64,000 nt of DNA from Thioclava atlantica (GTDB lineage: Bacteria > Pseudomonadota > Alphaproteobacteria > Rhodobacterales > Rhodobacteraceae). Made by a program: the position numbers and the translations under genes. The stretch spans positions 186,001 through 250,000 of the forward strand of contig NZ_AQRC01000004.1 in assembly GCF_000737065.1 (NCBI RefSeq), read 5' to 3'. Below, one piece after another: positions 50,409-59,127 of this stretch. The notes under the pieces are model-generated. The model saw only the letters and a program-made list of their open reading frames with translations. It had not been told where the DNA came from and did not search any database. Each line of letters starts with the position of its first letter. Position 1 is the first letter of the stretch.

Positions 50409-50981
50409 ATGACCAAGATTCTCCGCATCGACAGCTCCATCAAAGGTGAAGCCTCGATCACCCGCCGCCTCTCCAACAAGATCGTCGACCAGCTCGGCGG
50501 CGAACTGGTGTCGCGCGACGCGACCCGGATCCCCGCCATCGACGGCGCGTGGATCGGTGCGGCCTATACCCCGGCCGACCAGCGCAGCGACGAGCAGAAG
50601 CAACTCCTGACCCTCTCGGACGAGCTCATCGCCGAACTCAAGGCCGCCGACACGATCGTCATCGGCTGCGGCGTCTACAATTTCGGCGTGACCGGCCCGC
50701 TCAAGGCCTGGATCGACCAGATCTGCCGCGTGGGCGAGACCTTCCGCTACTCGGAAGCCGGCCCTGAAGGCCTCGCCGGACCCAAGCGCGTGATCGTCGC
50801 CTATGCCTCGGGCGGCGTGCCCGCGGGCTCCGCCTTCGACTTCGCGACCCCCTATATCAAGCAGGTTCTGGGCTTCATCGGCATCACCGACGTGACCGTG
50901 GTCGCCGCCGAGGGCGTGAACCTCGACGAGGCCGCCGCGATCGCCAAGGCCGAAGAGCAGATCATCAAGCTCGCTGCCTGA
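50409..50981 (+). CDS. azoR: FMN-dependent NADH:quinone/azo reductase AzoR
   Basis: The 190-residue flavodoxin-fold enzyme begins MTKILRIDSSIKGEASITRR and has the FMN-binding motif CGVYNFGVTGPLKAWIDQIC (about 88-107) and VIVAYASGGVPAGSAFDFAT (about 126-145). It reduces quinones and azo compounds, mainly as a detoxification enzyme. It is divergent from a LysR gene and followed by an intrinsic terminator. Confidence 0.94.
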   Translation: MTKILRIDSSIKGEASITRRLSNKIVDQLGGELVSRDATRIPAIDGAWIGAAYTPADQRSDEQKQLLTLSDELIAELKAADTIVIGCGVYNFGVTGPLKAWIDQICRVGETFRYSEAGPEGLAGPKRVIVAYASGGVPAGSAFDFATPYIKQVLGFIGITDVTVVAAEGVNLDEAAAIAKAEEQIIKLAA

Positions 50982-51004
50982 TCTTCCTTCCCTTCCTCCC
51001 GACT

Positions 51005-51033
51005 GGCCCCGTGGTTGACTCCGCGGGGCCTTT
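51005..51033 (+). terminator. Terminator of azoR
   Basis: GGCCCCG (51005-51011) and CGGGGCC (51024-51030) form a seven-base-pair stem followed by TTT, starting 24 bases after the azoR stop. Confidence 0.65.
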
Positions 51034-51171
51034 GTCATACATCCCCACGGATTCCCCGGAGGACCAATCCCTCCGGTCCCGGCATTCGGTCGGGATCGCC
51101 ACCAGTCAGCGCGTTGCGCCCACTGGTGCGCTTGGTCTTTGTCACGGCCCCAACGAATAGGAGGGAGGCCC

Positions 51172-52671
51172 ATGTTCGAAAGTCTTTCCGAGCGCCTAGG
51201 CGGCGTCTTCGACCGGCTGACCAAACAAGGTGCGCTCTCCGCGGAGGACGTGAAGACCGCGCTGCGCGAAGTGCGCGTGGCCCTGCTCGAGGCCGACGTC
51301 TCGCTGCCGGTCGCGCGCCAGTTCATGAAAGCCGTCGAGGCCAAGGCGACCGGCGCCGCCGTCACCAAATCGGTGACGCCCGGCCAGCAGGTCGTGAAGA
51401 TCGTCCATGACGAGCTGATCGCGATGCTCTCGGGCGAGGGCCCGGCCGATGCGCTCAAGATCGACAACCCGCCCGCGCCGATCCTCATGGTCGGTCTGCA
51501 GGGCTCGGGCAAGACCACCACCACCGCGAAACTCGCCAAGCGTCTCAAGGACCGCGAGGGCAAGCGGGTGCTGATGGCCTCGCTCGACACCAACCGCCCC
51601 GCGGCGATGGAGCAGCTGGCGATCCTCGGCACCCAGATCGGCGTCGACACGCTGCCGATCGTGAAGGGCGAGAACGCGGTTCAGATCGCCAAGCGCGCCA
51701 AGCAGCAGGCGAGCTTCGGCGGCTATGACGTCTACATGCTCGACACCGCGGGCCGCCTGCATATCGACGAAGTGCTGATGGACGAGGTTCAGGCCGTCCG
51801 CGATGTCGCCAACCCGCGCGAGACGCTGCTGGTCGTCGATGGTCTGACCGGTCAGGACGCGGTCAACGTCGCGACCGAATTCGACGAGAAGGTCGGCGTC
51901 TCGGGTGTCGTGCTCACCCGGATGGATGGCGACGGCCGCGGCGGTGCGGCGCTCTCGATGCGCGCGGTCACCGGCAAGCCGATCCGCTTCGTTGGCCTCG
52001 GCGAGAAGATGGACGCGCTCGAGACCTTCGAGGCCGAGCGGATCGCCGGCCGCATCCTCGGCATGGGCGATATCGTTGCCCTCGTCGAGCGCGCGCAGGA
52101 GACGCTGGAGAAGGAACAGGCGGAGCGCATGGCCAAGCGCTTCCAGAAGGGCCTGTTCAACATGAACGACATGAAGGGCCAGCTCGAGCAGATGATCAAG
52201 ATGGGCGGCATGCAGGGCGTGATGGGCATGATGCCGGGCATGTCGAAATATGCCAAGCAGGCCGAGGATGCCGGTCTCAACGACAAGACCATTGCCCACC
52301 AGATCGCGCTCATCAACTCGATGACCAAGAAGGAGCGCGCCAATCCGCAGATCCTTCAGGCCAGCCGCAAGAAGCGGATCGCCGCGGGCGCGGGCCTCGA
52401 TGTGGCCGAGCTCAACCGCCTGCTCAAGATGCACCGCCAGATGGCCGACTCGATGAAGAAGCTGTCGAAGATGGGCAAGGGCGGCATGCTCAAACAGGCG
52501 ATGAAGATGATGGGCGGCAAGGGCGGCGGCATGCCGGACCTCGCCAACATGGACCCCGCCGAAGTGGAAGCCGCGGCAAAGGCGATGGGCGGCAAGCTGC
52601 CCCCGGGCGGCCTGGGTGGTCTGGGCGGCGCGCTGCCGCCGGGCCTTTCGGGGCTCGGGAAGAAGAAGTGA
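51172..52671 (+). CDS. ffh: Signal recognition particle protein Ffh
   Basis: The 499-residue GTPase has the N domain, P-loop GLQGSGKTTTTAKLAKRLKD (about 106-125), DTAGR and TRMDGDGRGGAALSM, and a Met-rich M domain with MIKMGGMQGVMGMMPGMSKY. It recognises signal sequences and hands them to FtsY. The ATG at 51172 follows AGGAGGGAGG. The C-terminal Gly/Leu/Pro-rich tail is typical. A 4.5S RNA gene was looked for upstream but not found. Confidence 0.97.
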   Translation: MFESLSERLGGVFDRLTKQGALSAEDVKTALREVRVALLEADVSLPVARQFMKAVEAKATGAAVTKSVTPGQQVVKIVHDELIAMLSGEGPADALKIDNPPAPILMVGLQGSGKTTTTAKLAKRLKDREGKRVLMASLDTNRPAAMEQLAILGTQIGVDTLPIVKGENAVQIAKRAKQQASFGGYDVYMLDTAGRLHIDEVLMDEVQAVRDVANPRETLLVVDGLTGQDAVNVATEFDEKVGVSGVVLTRMDGDGRGGAALSMRAVTGKPIRFVGLGEKMDALETFEAERIAGRILGMGDIVALVERAQETLEKEQAERMAKRFQKGLFNMNDMKGQLEQMIKMGGMQGVMGMMPGMSKYAKQAEDAGLNDKTIAHQIALINSMTKKERANPQILQASRKKRIAAGAGLDVAELNRLLKMHRQMADSMKKLSKMGKGGMLKQAMKMMGGKGGGMPDLANMDPAEVEAAAKAMGGKLPPGGLGGLGGALPPGLSGLGKKK

Positions 52672-53189
52672 CGGTTCTGAGCGTCGATATTCCGGTCCTG
52701 ACGACCGAACGGCTCGTCCTGCGTGAACCGCGTGAGACCGATTTCGAGCGGCATCTGGCCTTTCTCGAAACCGAGCGGACGCACAATGACGGGCCCGAGG
52801 TGTCGCGTGCCGCGGCATGGCGCAAGTTCTCAGGCCGGGTCGGCGAATGGCTGCTGCACGGGTTCGGCTATTGGACCCTCGAGATGCGCGATAGCGGCGC
52901 AATCGCGGGAACCGTGGGCTTCCTGACCCGGGGAGGGGACACGCCCGATCTCGGCTGGGTCGTCTATGAAGGCTACGAGGGGCGCGGCCTGGCCTATGAG
53001 GCCGCGATGGCCGCGCGCCGCCACGCGGCACAGGCGATGAACATGCACTCGGTCATTTCATTGGTCCCCCCGGGCAATATGCGCTCGCGCAAGCTGGCCG
53101 AACGGATGGGCGCCACGCCCGAACGCGAGATCGCGCTCGAGGGCCACCCCTGTGTGATCTACCGCCACCCGGAACGGTGTGTCCAATGA
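52668..53189 (+). CDS. GNAT-family N-acetyltransferase (RimJ/RimL type), copy 1
   Basis: The 173-residue protein starts PVLTTERLVLREPRETDFE-like (about 5-23) and has the acetyl-CoA motif GWVVYEGYEGRGLAYEAAMA (about 91-110). Substrate unknown. The GTG at 52668 overlaps the ffh stop by 4 bases. It is the first of two adjacent paralogues. Confidence 0.88.
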   Translation: MTVLSVDIPVLTTERLVLREPRETDFERHLAFLETERTHNDGPEVSRAAAWRKFSGRVGEWLLHGFGYWTLEMRDSGAIAGTVGFLTRGGDTPDLGWVVYEGYEGRGLAYEAAMAARRHAAQAMNMHSVISLVPPGNMRSRKLAERMGATPEREIALEGHPCVIYRHPERCVQ

Positions 53190-53725
53190 TCTCTCTTTCC
53201 CCCACGCCGATCCTCGAGACCGAGCGTCTCGTGCTCCGCGCCCCGCAGGCGCGGGATTGGGAGGCATGGCGCGACTTCTACATGTCTGAGCGCAGCCACT
53301 GGTTCCGACCGGTGAAGGAGCCTAGCGCGGAGAGCGCATGGCGCTCCTTCTCGGCGATCATCGGCCATTGGGTTCTGCGCGGCTGGGGCATGTTCGTGCT
53401 GACTGAGCGCGGTTCGGATCAGGGCTTCGGGGCGGTTGGCCCGTGGATGCCGGAAAGCTGGCCCGAGGCGGAGATCGCCTGGTCGGTCTGGTCGGAAGAG
53501 GCCGAGGGCAAGGGCTATGTGGCCGAGGCTGCCCGTGCCGCGATCGCCCATGCCTATCGCGATCTCGGCTGGTCCAGCGCCGTGAGCTACATCGACCCGA
53601 ACAACACCCGCTCGACCGCGCTGGCGGAGCGTCTGGGCGCCCGTCCCGACGCCGATGCGCCCTTCCCGGGCGAGCCGCCGATCGTCGTCTGGCGTCATCC
53701 CGCACCGAAGGAGGCCGCTGCATGA
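53186..53725 (+). CDS. GNAT-family N-acetyltransferase, copy 2
   Basis: The 179-residue protein has TPILETERLVLRAPQARDWE near its start and the GNAT loop WSEEAEGKGYVAEAARAAIA (about 104-123). It overlaps copy 1 by 4 bases (ATGA) and the chorismate mutase gene by 4. The two differ considerably, so the duplication is old. A role in ribosomal-protein or small-molecule acetylation is inferred only from the neighbours. Confidence 0.88.
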   Translation: MISLSPTPILETERLVLRAPQARDWEAWRDFYMSERSHWFRPVKEPSAESAWRSFSAIIGHWVLRGWGMFVLTERGSDQGFGAVGPWMPESWPEAEIAWSVWSEEAEGKGYVAEAARAAIAHAYRDLGWSSAVSYIDPNNTRSTALAERLGARPDADAPFPGEPPIVVWRHPAPKEAAA

Positions 53726-54018
53726 GCGACGCAACCACCCGTGCCGCCGCGCTCCTGAAGGAGCATCGCGACAGCATCGACCGGCTCGATGCCGTTCTGA
53801 TCTGGACGCTGGCCGAGCGCTTCGCCCAGACCAAGGCCGTGGGCAAGCTCAAGGCCGAACACGACCTGCCGCCGTCTGACCCCGCGCGGGAGGCACGGCA
53901 GATCGCCCGGCTCGAACGCCTCGCGGAGGATTCCGGTCTCGATCCGGAATTCGCCAAGAAATTCCTCAACTTCGTGATTTCGGAAGTGATCCGGCATCAC
54001 GAGCAATTCCAGAAATGA
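53722..54018 (+). CDS. Chorismate mutase (AroQ type)
   Basis: The 98-residue all-helical protein fits AroQ: RDSIDRLDAVLIWTLAERFA (about 16-35), a Lys in KAVGKLKAEHD and LDPEFAKKFLNFVISEVIRH (about 74-93). It converts chorismate to prephenate for Phe/Tyr synthesis. The ATG at 53722 overlaps the preceding gene. Its position between ffh and rpsP is common in Rhodobacterales. Confidence 0.88.
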   Translation: MSDATTRAAALLKEHRDSIDRLDAVLIWTLAERFAQTKAVGKLKAEHDLPPSDPAREARQIARLERLAEDSGLDPEFAKKFLNFVISEVIRHHEQFQK

Positions 54019-54063
54019 CGGGCCGCCAAGGCCCATCACCAGCCATCCAAAGGAGATACTGAC

Positions 54064-54444
54064 ATGGCTATGAAAATCCGCCTCGCCCGTGGGGGCTCCA
54101 AGAAGCGTCCCTTCTACTCGATCGTGGCTTCCGACTCGCGCATGCCGCGTGACGGCCGCTTCATCGAGAAGCTGGGCACCTACAACCCGCTGCTGCCGAA
54201 AGACAGCGAAGAGCGCGTGAAAATGAACATGGAGCGCGTGAAATACTGGCTCGAGCAGGGCGCCCAGCCGACCGACCGCATCCAGCGCTTCCTCGAAGCG
54301 AGCGGCGAAGTCGAAAAGAAGACCCGCGCGAACATGAAGAAAGCCGTCCCGGGCAAGAAAGCCCAGGAGCGCGCTGAAGAGAAGGCCGCGAAAGCTGCCG
54401 AAGCCGCTGAAGCCCCCGCCGAGGAGGCTGCGGCAGAGGAATAA
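54064..54444 (+). CDS. rpsP: 30S ribosomal protein S16
   Basis: The 126-residue protein has the S16 core: [20 protein letters not shown] (about 2-21), [19 protein letters not shown] (about 26-44) and [21 protein letters not shown] Lys/Ala/Glu-rich extension (about 80-126) is common in alphaproteobacteria. AAGGAG stands upstream of the ATG. First gene of the rpsP-rimM-trmD cluster. Confidence 0.97.
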   Translation: MAMKIRLARGGSKKRPFYSIVASDSRMPRDGRFIEKLGTYNPLLPKDSEERVKMNMERVKYWLEQGAQPTDRIQRFLEASGEVEKKTRANMKKAVPGKKAQERAEEKAAKAAEAAEAPAEEAAAEE

Positions 54445-54524
54445 TCCTCTCGCCGTTTCGGATGGCTGGCGGGCCGGGCGCGACATGCGTCCGGCCCCTG
54501 CCCCAGATCTGACAGGAGCGCATC

Positions 54525-55034
54525 ATGACCCAACCCGACCGTGTCTGCGTCGGTGCGATCGCCGGAGCCTTCGGCGTGCAGGGCGAGGTGCGCCTGAAAA
54601 GCTTCTGCGCCGAACCCGGGGATATCGCGGGCTATGCGCCGCTCTATACCGAGGACGGCTCGCGCGCCTTCGACGTCACGCTGACCCGCGCGACGAAAAA
54701 CGGCCTGGGCGCGCGCCTCTCGGGCGTGAACACCAAGGAAGAGGCCGATGCCCTGCGCGGCACCACCCTCTGGGCCGATCGCGACAAGCTGCCTTCGCTG
54801 CCCGATGACGAATTCTACTATGCCGACCTGATCGGGCTGACGGTGGTCGATACCGGCGGCGAGAAGCTCGGCACCGTGCGCGCGGTGCACAATCACGGCG
54901 CGGGCGACATTCTCGAGATCTTCGCCTCGGGCCGCAAGCAGGCGCTGCTTCTGCCCTTCACCAAGGCGATCGTGCCGACGGTGGACCTGACCGCGGGCCG
55001 CATCGTCGCCGATCCACCCGAGGAGATGCAATGA
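54525..55034 (+). CDS. rimM: 16S rRNA processing protein RimM
   Basis: The 169-residue protein has the N-terminal RimM domain ([20 protein letters not shown], about 6-25) and C-terminal PRC-barrel ([20 protein letters not shown], about 93-112; [11 protein letters not shown] at the end). It assists 30S head maturation with S19/S13. It is 80 bases after rpsP and overlaps the sulfotransferase-like gene by 4 bases. Confidence 0.96.
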   Translation: MTQPDRVCVGAIAGAFGVQGEVRLKSFCAEPGDIAGYAPLYTEDGSRAFDVTLTRATKNGLGARLSGVNTKEEADALRGTTLWADRDKLPSLPDDEFYYADLIGLTVVDTGGEKLGTVRAVHNHGAGDILEIFASGRKQALLLPFTKAIVPTVDLTAGRIVADPPEEMQ

Positions 55035-55867
55035 CGCGGATCCTGCTGCATCTTGGCTTTCACAAATGCGCCACGAGCAGCGCGCAGGCTTTCCTGCACG
55101 AGAACCGCGAACGGATCTGGCCGACCTGTGCCCTCGCCCTGCCTTACCGGCTCCGCCCGATCGCCAACAAGGTGTTCTGGTATCGCTTCGAGCGCGACGA
55201 GGCGGCGCTGTCCGATCTGCACGCGAGCATGCGTGCCTTCATCAGGGATCTGAACCTCACGCCCAACCGCAATCTCATCCTGAGCAGCGAGAACCTGTTG
55301 GGACAGATGCCGCTGGGCACGCTCGACGAGCCCTACCCGATCGCGGTGCCGGTCGTGCGCGCATTGACCTCCGCTTTCGAGGCGATCGCCTGGCCCTGCG
55401 ATTTGACTGTCTATTTCTCGACCCGCGCGCACGATGACTGGGTACGCAGTGTCTGGGGGCATCAGGCACGCAAGCGGCGCAACGTGCGGATTACCGACGA
55501 TCTGGAGACCTTCCGCGCCCGGCTCTCGAAAGTCAGCTTGCACGATCAGCTCGCCCGGATCCGCGCCGCACTTCCGGATCTGCATATCGTGAGCGAAGAT
55601 ATCGACGCGCTCGCGGGCGCCCCTTTCGGAGTGGCCCAGCCGTTTGTCGATTTTCTGCGTCTGCCGCCTGCGAAGCTGGCCGAATTCACCCCGCCGCCCC
55701 GCGCCAATCAGGGGCCGGGGCTTGCGCTCGCCGAGCAGCTGATCGAGTTGAACCGAAGCGATCTGGATCCCGACGCGCTGCATGCGGCGAAGGACGCGCT
55801 GATCGCCGCGCATTTCGGCTCGGCTCAAGGGCTGGACGATGACGAGGAAGAGCAGGTTTCAAGATGA
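55031..55867 (+). CDS. Sulfotransferase-like P-loop protein inserted between rimM and trmD
   Basis: The 278-residue protein starts [20 protein letters not shown] (about 5-24), a variant of the HKTGTT PAPS-binding loop with Cys-Ala-Thr in place of Thr-Gly-Thr. A possible second element is [20 protein letters not shown] (about 131-150). The central part is helical, with no signal peptide. It overlaps rimM and trmD by 4 bases each, so it is integrated in the operon rather than a loose insertion. Acceptor and activity unknown. It is not close in sequence to the sulfotransferase at 25286. Confidence 0.65.
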   Translation: MTRILLHLGFHKCATSSAQAFLHENRERIWPTCALALPYRLRPIANKVFWYRFERDEAALSDLHASMRAFIRDLNLTPNRNLILSSENLLGQMPLGTLDEPYPIAVPVVRALTSAFEAIAWPCDLTVYFSTRAHDDWVRSVWGHQARKRRNVRITDDLETFRARLSKVSLHDQLARIRAALPDLHIVSEDIDALAGAPFGVAQPFVDFLRLPPAKLAEFTPPPRANQGPGLALAEQLIELNRSDLDPDALHAAKDALIAAHFGSAQGLDDDEEEQVSR

Positions 55868-56673
55868 GCGACGACAAACCCAATCTCGCGACGAAATCCC
55901 ACGCCCGGCTGAGCATTTCCGCCTCGCGCAAGCCGCGCTCGCTGATGGACGAGCCGCCGCGTCTCAAGGGCGCGTGGACGGTGAAGATCGTGACCCTGTT
56001 TCCCGAGGCCTTCCCGGGAACGCTCGGCCTCAGCCTACTGGGCCGCGCGCGCGATCTGGGGCTCTGGGCGCTCGAGACGATCGATCTGCGCCCCTTCGGC
56101 ATCGGCAAGCATCGCAACGTGGACGACACCCCCGCAGGCGGCGGCGCGGGCATGGTGCTGCGCGCCGATGTGGTGGGCGCCGCGCTGAGCGAGGCCGCGA
56201 TCGGCACCCCCGATGATCGCGCCCGGTGGCCGGTGGTGTATCTCTCGCCGCGCGGCAAGCCGCTGACGCAGGCGATGGCCCGCCGCTTTGCCGAGGCCGA
56301 CGGCATGACGCTACTTTGCGGGCGGTTCGAGGGCGTGGACGAGCGCGTGCTGGAGCATTTCGGCGTCGAGGAGGTCTCGATCGGCGATTTCGTCCTGACG
56401 GGGGGAGAAGTGGCCGCCCAGGTGCTGATCGACGCCACCGTGCGGCTGATCCCCGGCGTGCTTGGCAATGCCGAGAGCGCGGTCGAGGAAAGCCATTCCA
56501 GCGGCCTTCTGGAGCATCCCCAATACACCCGCCCCGCCGAATGGGAGGGCCGTTTGATCCCCGAAGTTCTGACCTCGGGCAACCACAAGAAGATCGAAGA
56601 CTGGCGCCGCGAGATGAGCGAGAAGCTGACGCAGGAACGGCGGCCGGATCTGTGGGAGAAACGGGGGGAGTAA
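55864..56673 (+). CDS. trmD: tRNA (guanine37-N1)-methyltransferase TrmD
   Basis: The 269-residue enzyme has the SPOUT/TrmD motifs: VTLFPEAFPGTLGLSLLGRA, DDTPAGGGAGMVLRADVV, CGRFEGVDERVLEHF and IGDFVLTGGEVAAQVLIDA with the knot. It methylates G37 of tRNAs. Residues 1-38 (rich in Ser, Arg and Lys) precede the usual start (VKIVTLFPE); an internal start is possible, but the ATG at 55864 overlaps the previous gene by 4 bases. An AT-richer gene separates it from rplS. Confidence 0.96.
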   Translation: MSDDKPNLATKSHARLSISASRKPRSLMDEPPRLKGAWTVKIVTLFPEAFPGTLGLSLLGRARDLGLWALETIDLRPFGIGKHRNVDDTPAGGGAGMVLRADVVGAALSEAAIGTPDDRARWPVVYLSPRGKPLTQAMARRFAEADGMTLLCGRFEGVDERVLEHFGVEEVSIGDFVLTGGEVAAQVLIDATVRLIPGVLGNAESAVEESHSSGLLEHPQYTRPAEWEGRLIPEVLTSGNHKKIEDWRREMSEKLTQERRPDLWEKRGE

Positions 56674-56797
56674 GGGCAGGTAGGAGCCCGGAATACTCAA
56701 CGCTGCAAGGCGTACCAATATACGATATGGTATGTGGAGAACCAGCCAAACGCCCGACAGTTTTTTGACCTAGGTATATCAAACACCGCGGGGAAGC

Positions 56798-57547
56798 ATG
56801 ATGTTTGTCGTGGAGCACGATGGCACTCATTCAGAATTTCGAGATGACGCACTTCTCGTTTTCGTCGATGAAACTGGTCACGAGGACTTGAGCGATCCAA
56901 ACGCACCGTTCTTCGGCTTGGCGGGCTGTGTTTGCGCCGCTGGCGACTACAACAAAGTTATCGATGCGCCGTGGCGAACGGTCGAGCGAACATTTCCCAC
57001 TCATATGCTTCCGCTTCATGCTGCTGAACTTCGGCCGGAGCAGATGCGCCCCGAACAGTTTGCGTCTCTGGAAGGTTTCTTTGCCAACGGCGCTTTCGGG
57101 CGTTTTGCGACTGTTGCAAAGAGGGGCATCGAGAACGAGCCAAAGGTCTCCTTGATAAATCTTCTCGTTCAACAGACGTTCAAGAGGGTCCTCAATCTGA
57201 TCAAGAAATCTAGTCGTGACTTTAGCCAGTTGATTATTGTGATTGAGCACTGCGAAAGGCTAGACAAGCAATACGCAACGTTTTTCCGTGGCTATCACCT
57301 AAGCCGCAAAGACGGTACGGTCATCCCTACATTTGTATGTACTCAAGCCAAGGCCTCTGGGAAGGACTTCATGCGAGGTCTGTGTGTCGCAGATTTTCTT
57401 GCTCATACAGCAGGGAGTATGTCCCGCACGACCCAAGGCGGAACACAACGCGCCAGACGACGGGACTTCGAAATCGCGTTTCAGAATTCCTGGGCGGACC
57501 ATTTGTTTTTGGATGCAATACGGGCGGAGAATGGTGATCCAAGTTGA
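56798..57547 (+). CDS. DUF3800 domain protein in an AT-richer islet
   Basis: The 249-residue protein begins with an acidic-hydrophobic motif VFVDETGHEDLSDPNAPFFG (about 21-40), the characteristic DE-S/T-G start of DUF3800, and contains LIIVIEHCERLD (about 145-156) and a C-terminal ADFLAHTAGSM helix. DUF3800 resembles an RNase H fold and often occurs in mobile or defence contexts. Third-position A/T is visibly higher than in neighbouring genes, with codons such as TTG, AAA and GTT common. It splits the usually continuous trmD-rplS pair, so recent acquisition is likely. Function unknown. Confidence 0.75.
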   Translation: MMFVVEHDGTHSEFRDDALLVFVDETGHEDLSDPNAPFFGLAGCVCAAGDYNKVIDAPWRTVERTFPTHMLPLHAAELRPEQMRPEQFASLEGFFANGAFGRFATVAKRGIENEPKVSLINLLVQQTFKRVLNLIKKSSRDFSQLIIVIEHCERLDKQYATFFRGYHLSRKDGTVIPTFVCTQAKASGKDFMRGLCVADFLAHTAGSMSRTTQGGTQRARRRDFEIAFQNSWADHLFLDAIRAENGDPS

Positions 57548-57871
57548 ACCGGATCATCGGCAACATCGGCATGTCGCGAATGTCGCCACCATCGCCCCAC
57601 CCCCACTTCCCCCTTGATCCACACCCCATTTCCCCTTAATACGCGCGGGTCCGGACCGGAATCGGCCTTCGGACTCTTTTTCCGTTGCCACGCGGCGCCT
57701 GCTTCGGCCCCTCGATCCCCGGCAATGGCGAAAGGCCCCAAAGCGAAAGACGACCTGAACCCTCCCGCGGGCGCGACCCTGACTCAGGCGACCGGACCCG
57801 GTGAAGACGCGGAGCTCTGAGGCGGCGAAACCTTCACGGGAAAAACCGTGAGCAGAAGAAAGGACGTTGCG
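57548..57871. other. 324-base gap between DUF3800 gene and rplS (L19 leader region)
   Basis: No gene is convincing; a 68-codon frame (57614-57820) lacks a Shine-Dalgarno sequence and family resemblance. The region holds the terminator-like structure at 57649-57682 and presumably an rplS promoter, since the DUF3800 gene breaks the original trmD-rplS operon. Confidence 0.5.
57649..57682 (+). terminator. Terminator-like structure upstream of rplS
   Basis: GTCCG (57649-57653) pairs with CGGAC (57670-57674), with an inner CCG/CGG pairing, followed by TCTTTTT. It may end DUF3800 transcription or act as an attenuator in the L19 leader. Confidence 0.4.
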
Positions 57872-58249
57872 ATGAACCTGATCGCACAGCTCGAGGCGGA
57901 ACAGATCGCCGATCTCAACAAAGACATTCCGGATTTCAAGGCCGGCGACACCATCCGCGTCGGCTACAAGGTGACCGAAGGCACCCGTTCGCGCGTGCAG
58001 ATGTATGAAGGCGTCTGCATCTCGCGCAAGGGCGGCGACACGCTCGCGGCCTCGTTCACCGTCCGCAAGATCTCCTTCGGCGAAGGCGTGGAGCGTGTGT
58101 TCCCGCTCTACTCGACCAACATCGACTCGATCGAAGTGGTCCGCCGTGGCCGCGTCCGTCGCGCGAAGCTCTACTACCTGCGCTCGCGCCGCGGCAAATC
58201 GGCTCGTATCGCCGAAGACACCACCTACAAACCCAAAGCCGAAGCGTAA
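57872..58249 (+). CDS. rplS: 50S ribosomal protein L19
   Basis: The 125-residue protein is L19: [40 protein letters not shown] and [20 protein letters not shown] followed by [26 protein letters not shown] lies upstream of the ATG at 57872; the longer frame to 57848 is not preferred. rpmE follows after 11 bases. Confidence 0.97.
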   Translation: MNLIAQLEAEQIADLNKDIPDFKAGDTIRVGYKVTEGTRSRVQMYEGVCISRKGGDTLAASFTVRKISFGEGVERVFPLYSTNIDSIEVVRRGRVRRAKLYYLRSRRGKSARIAEDTTYKPKAEA

Positions 58250-58260
58250 GGAGCGGGACG

Positions 58261-58482
58261 ATGAAAGCCGATACCCATCCCGACTACCACATGATCACCG
58301 TCAAGATGACCGACGGGACCGAATACCAGACCCGCTCGACCTGGGGCAAAGAGGGCGAAACCCTGACGCTCGACATCGACCCGACCTCGCACCCGGCGTG
58401 GAACGGCGGCAGCTCGCGCCTCATGGACACCGGCGGTCGCGTGTCGAAGTTCAAGAACAAATATGCCGGCCTCGGCTTCTGA
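58261..58482 (+). CDS. rpmE: 50S ribosomal protein L31
   Basis: The 73-residue protein has the L31 pattern [40 protein letters not shown] and [13 protein letters not shown]. It has no CxxC zinc motif, i.e. the zinc-free (C-) form. An intrinsic terminator follows, ending the rplS-rpmE unit. Confidence 0.96.
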   Translation: MKADTHPDYHMITVKMTDGTEYQTRSTWGKEGETLTLDIDPTSHPAWNGGSSRLMDTGGRVSKFKNKYAGLGF

Positions 58483-58507
58483 GCCCGAACAGCATATCGG
58501 ATACGGG

Positions 58508-58535
58508 AAAGGGCGCCTCGCGGGGCGCCCTTTTT
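58508..58535 (+). terminator. Terminator of rplS-rpmE
   Basis: AAAGGGCGCC and GGCGCCC form the stem, with TCGCGG in the loop, followed by five T residues; it lies 26 bases after the rpmE stop. Confidence 0.85.
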
Positions 58536-58687
58536 CGTTGGATATCTGAGGATCGGGAGTGGATTGAGCCAACTTCGGGCGAGGTTGCTCAACGGTCGAA
58601 CGACCGCTTCCCCGAAGGCACGAGATTTATCAGGCATGTCCTGCCTGCTCGGTAGGGGTCGGCCGGTCCAGCATCGTGCATTCGAGA

Positions 58688-59056
58688 TCACTCGTCAGGG
58701 GTGCAAACTCGGATGCGGTGGCCGTCGGGATCGAGCGCCACGAATGTCAGCCCGAAAACGGCCTCATGCAGATCCTGCTCTATCGGGATCCCTTTCTCCC
58801 GCCATCTATCGTGCAGGGCCCGAACTTGATCGTCATCCTGCACCATGAAGGACATCTCCGAGCGATGGCCCGATCCTCCGGAGACGAAGTCCTTCGACTT
58901 TGTAGACCAAAGCCCGACGTTCAAGCCGTTCTCGAATGCAAAGGCGGCATAGGTCGGGAAGACATTTGCCGGAGCTTGGTCGAACAGCGTTTCGTAAAAG
59001 GTCGCGCTGACCTCGGGGTTGTCGACGTAAAGAAGAATCAGATTGGGGGCGGGCAT
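58688..59056 (-). CDS. VOC (glyoxalase/dioxygenase) superfamily protein
   Basis: The 122-residue protein shows the paired beta-alpha-beta-beta-beta fold: APNLILLYVDNPEVSATFYE (about 3-22) and LHDRWREKGIPIEQDLHEAV (about 81-100) before FVALDPDGHRIRVCTPDE. Metal ligands and substrate are uncertain. The ATG at 59056 is preceded by GAGGT; an ATG at 59068 is possible. It is divergent from the WYL regulator, which is a plausible controller (inference). Confidence 0.88.
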   Translation of the reverse strand: MPAPNLILLYVDNPEVSATFYETLFDQAPANVFPTYAAFAFENGLNVGLWSTKSKDFVSGGSGHRSEMSFMVQDDDQVRALHDRWREKGIPIEQDLHEAVFGLTFVALDPDGHRIRVCTPDE

Positions 59057-59127
59057 CACAGACCTCATTTGCTTGTTGCCTGAGCCTACCGCTACATATT
59101 GCCAGAAAATGGCAGTATGATTTCATT

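Noticed and set aside
50982-51171. Possible 4.5S SRP RNA gene upstream of ffh
   Set aside because: The conserved SRP RNA domain IV sequence was not found; only the azoR terminator and an ffh Shine-Dalgarno sequence are seen.
57614-57820. A 68-codon frame upstream of rplS
   Set aside because: There is no Shine-Dalgarno sequence, no recognised family, and it covers the terminator-like element; a small protein starting at 57725 cannot be excluded but is not supported.
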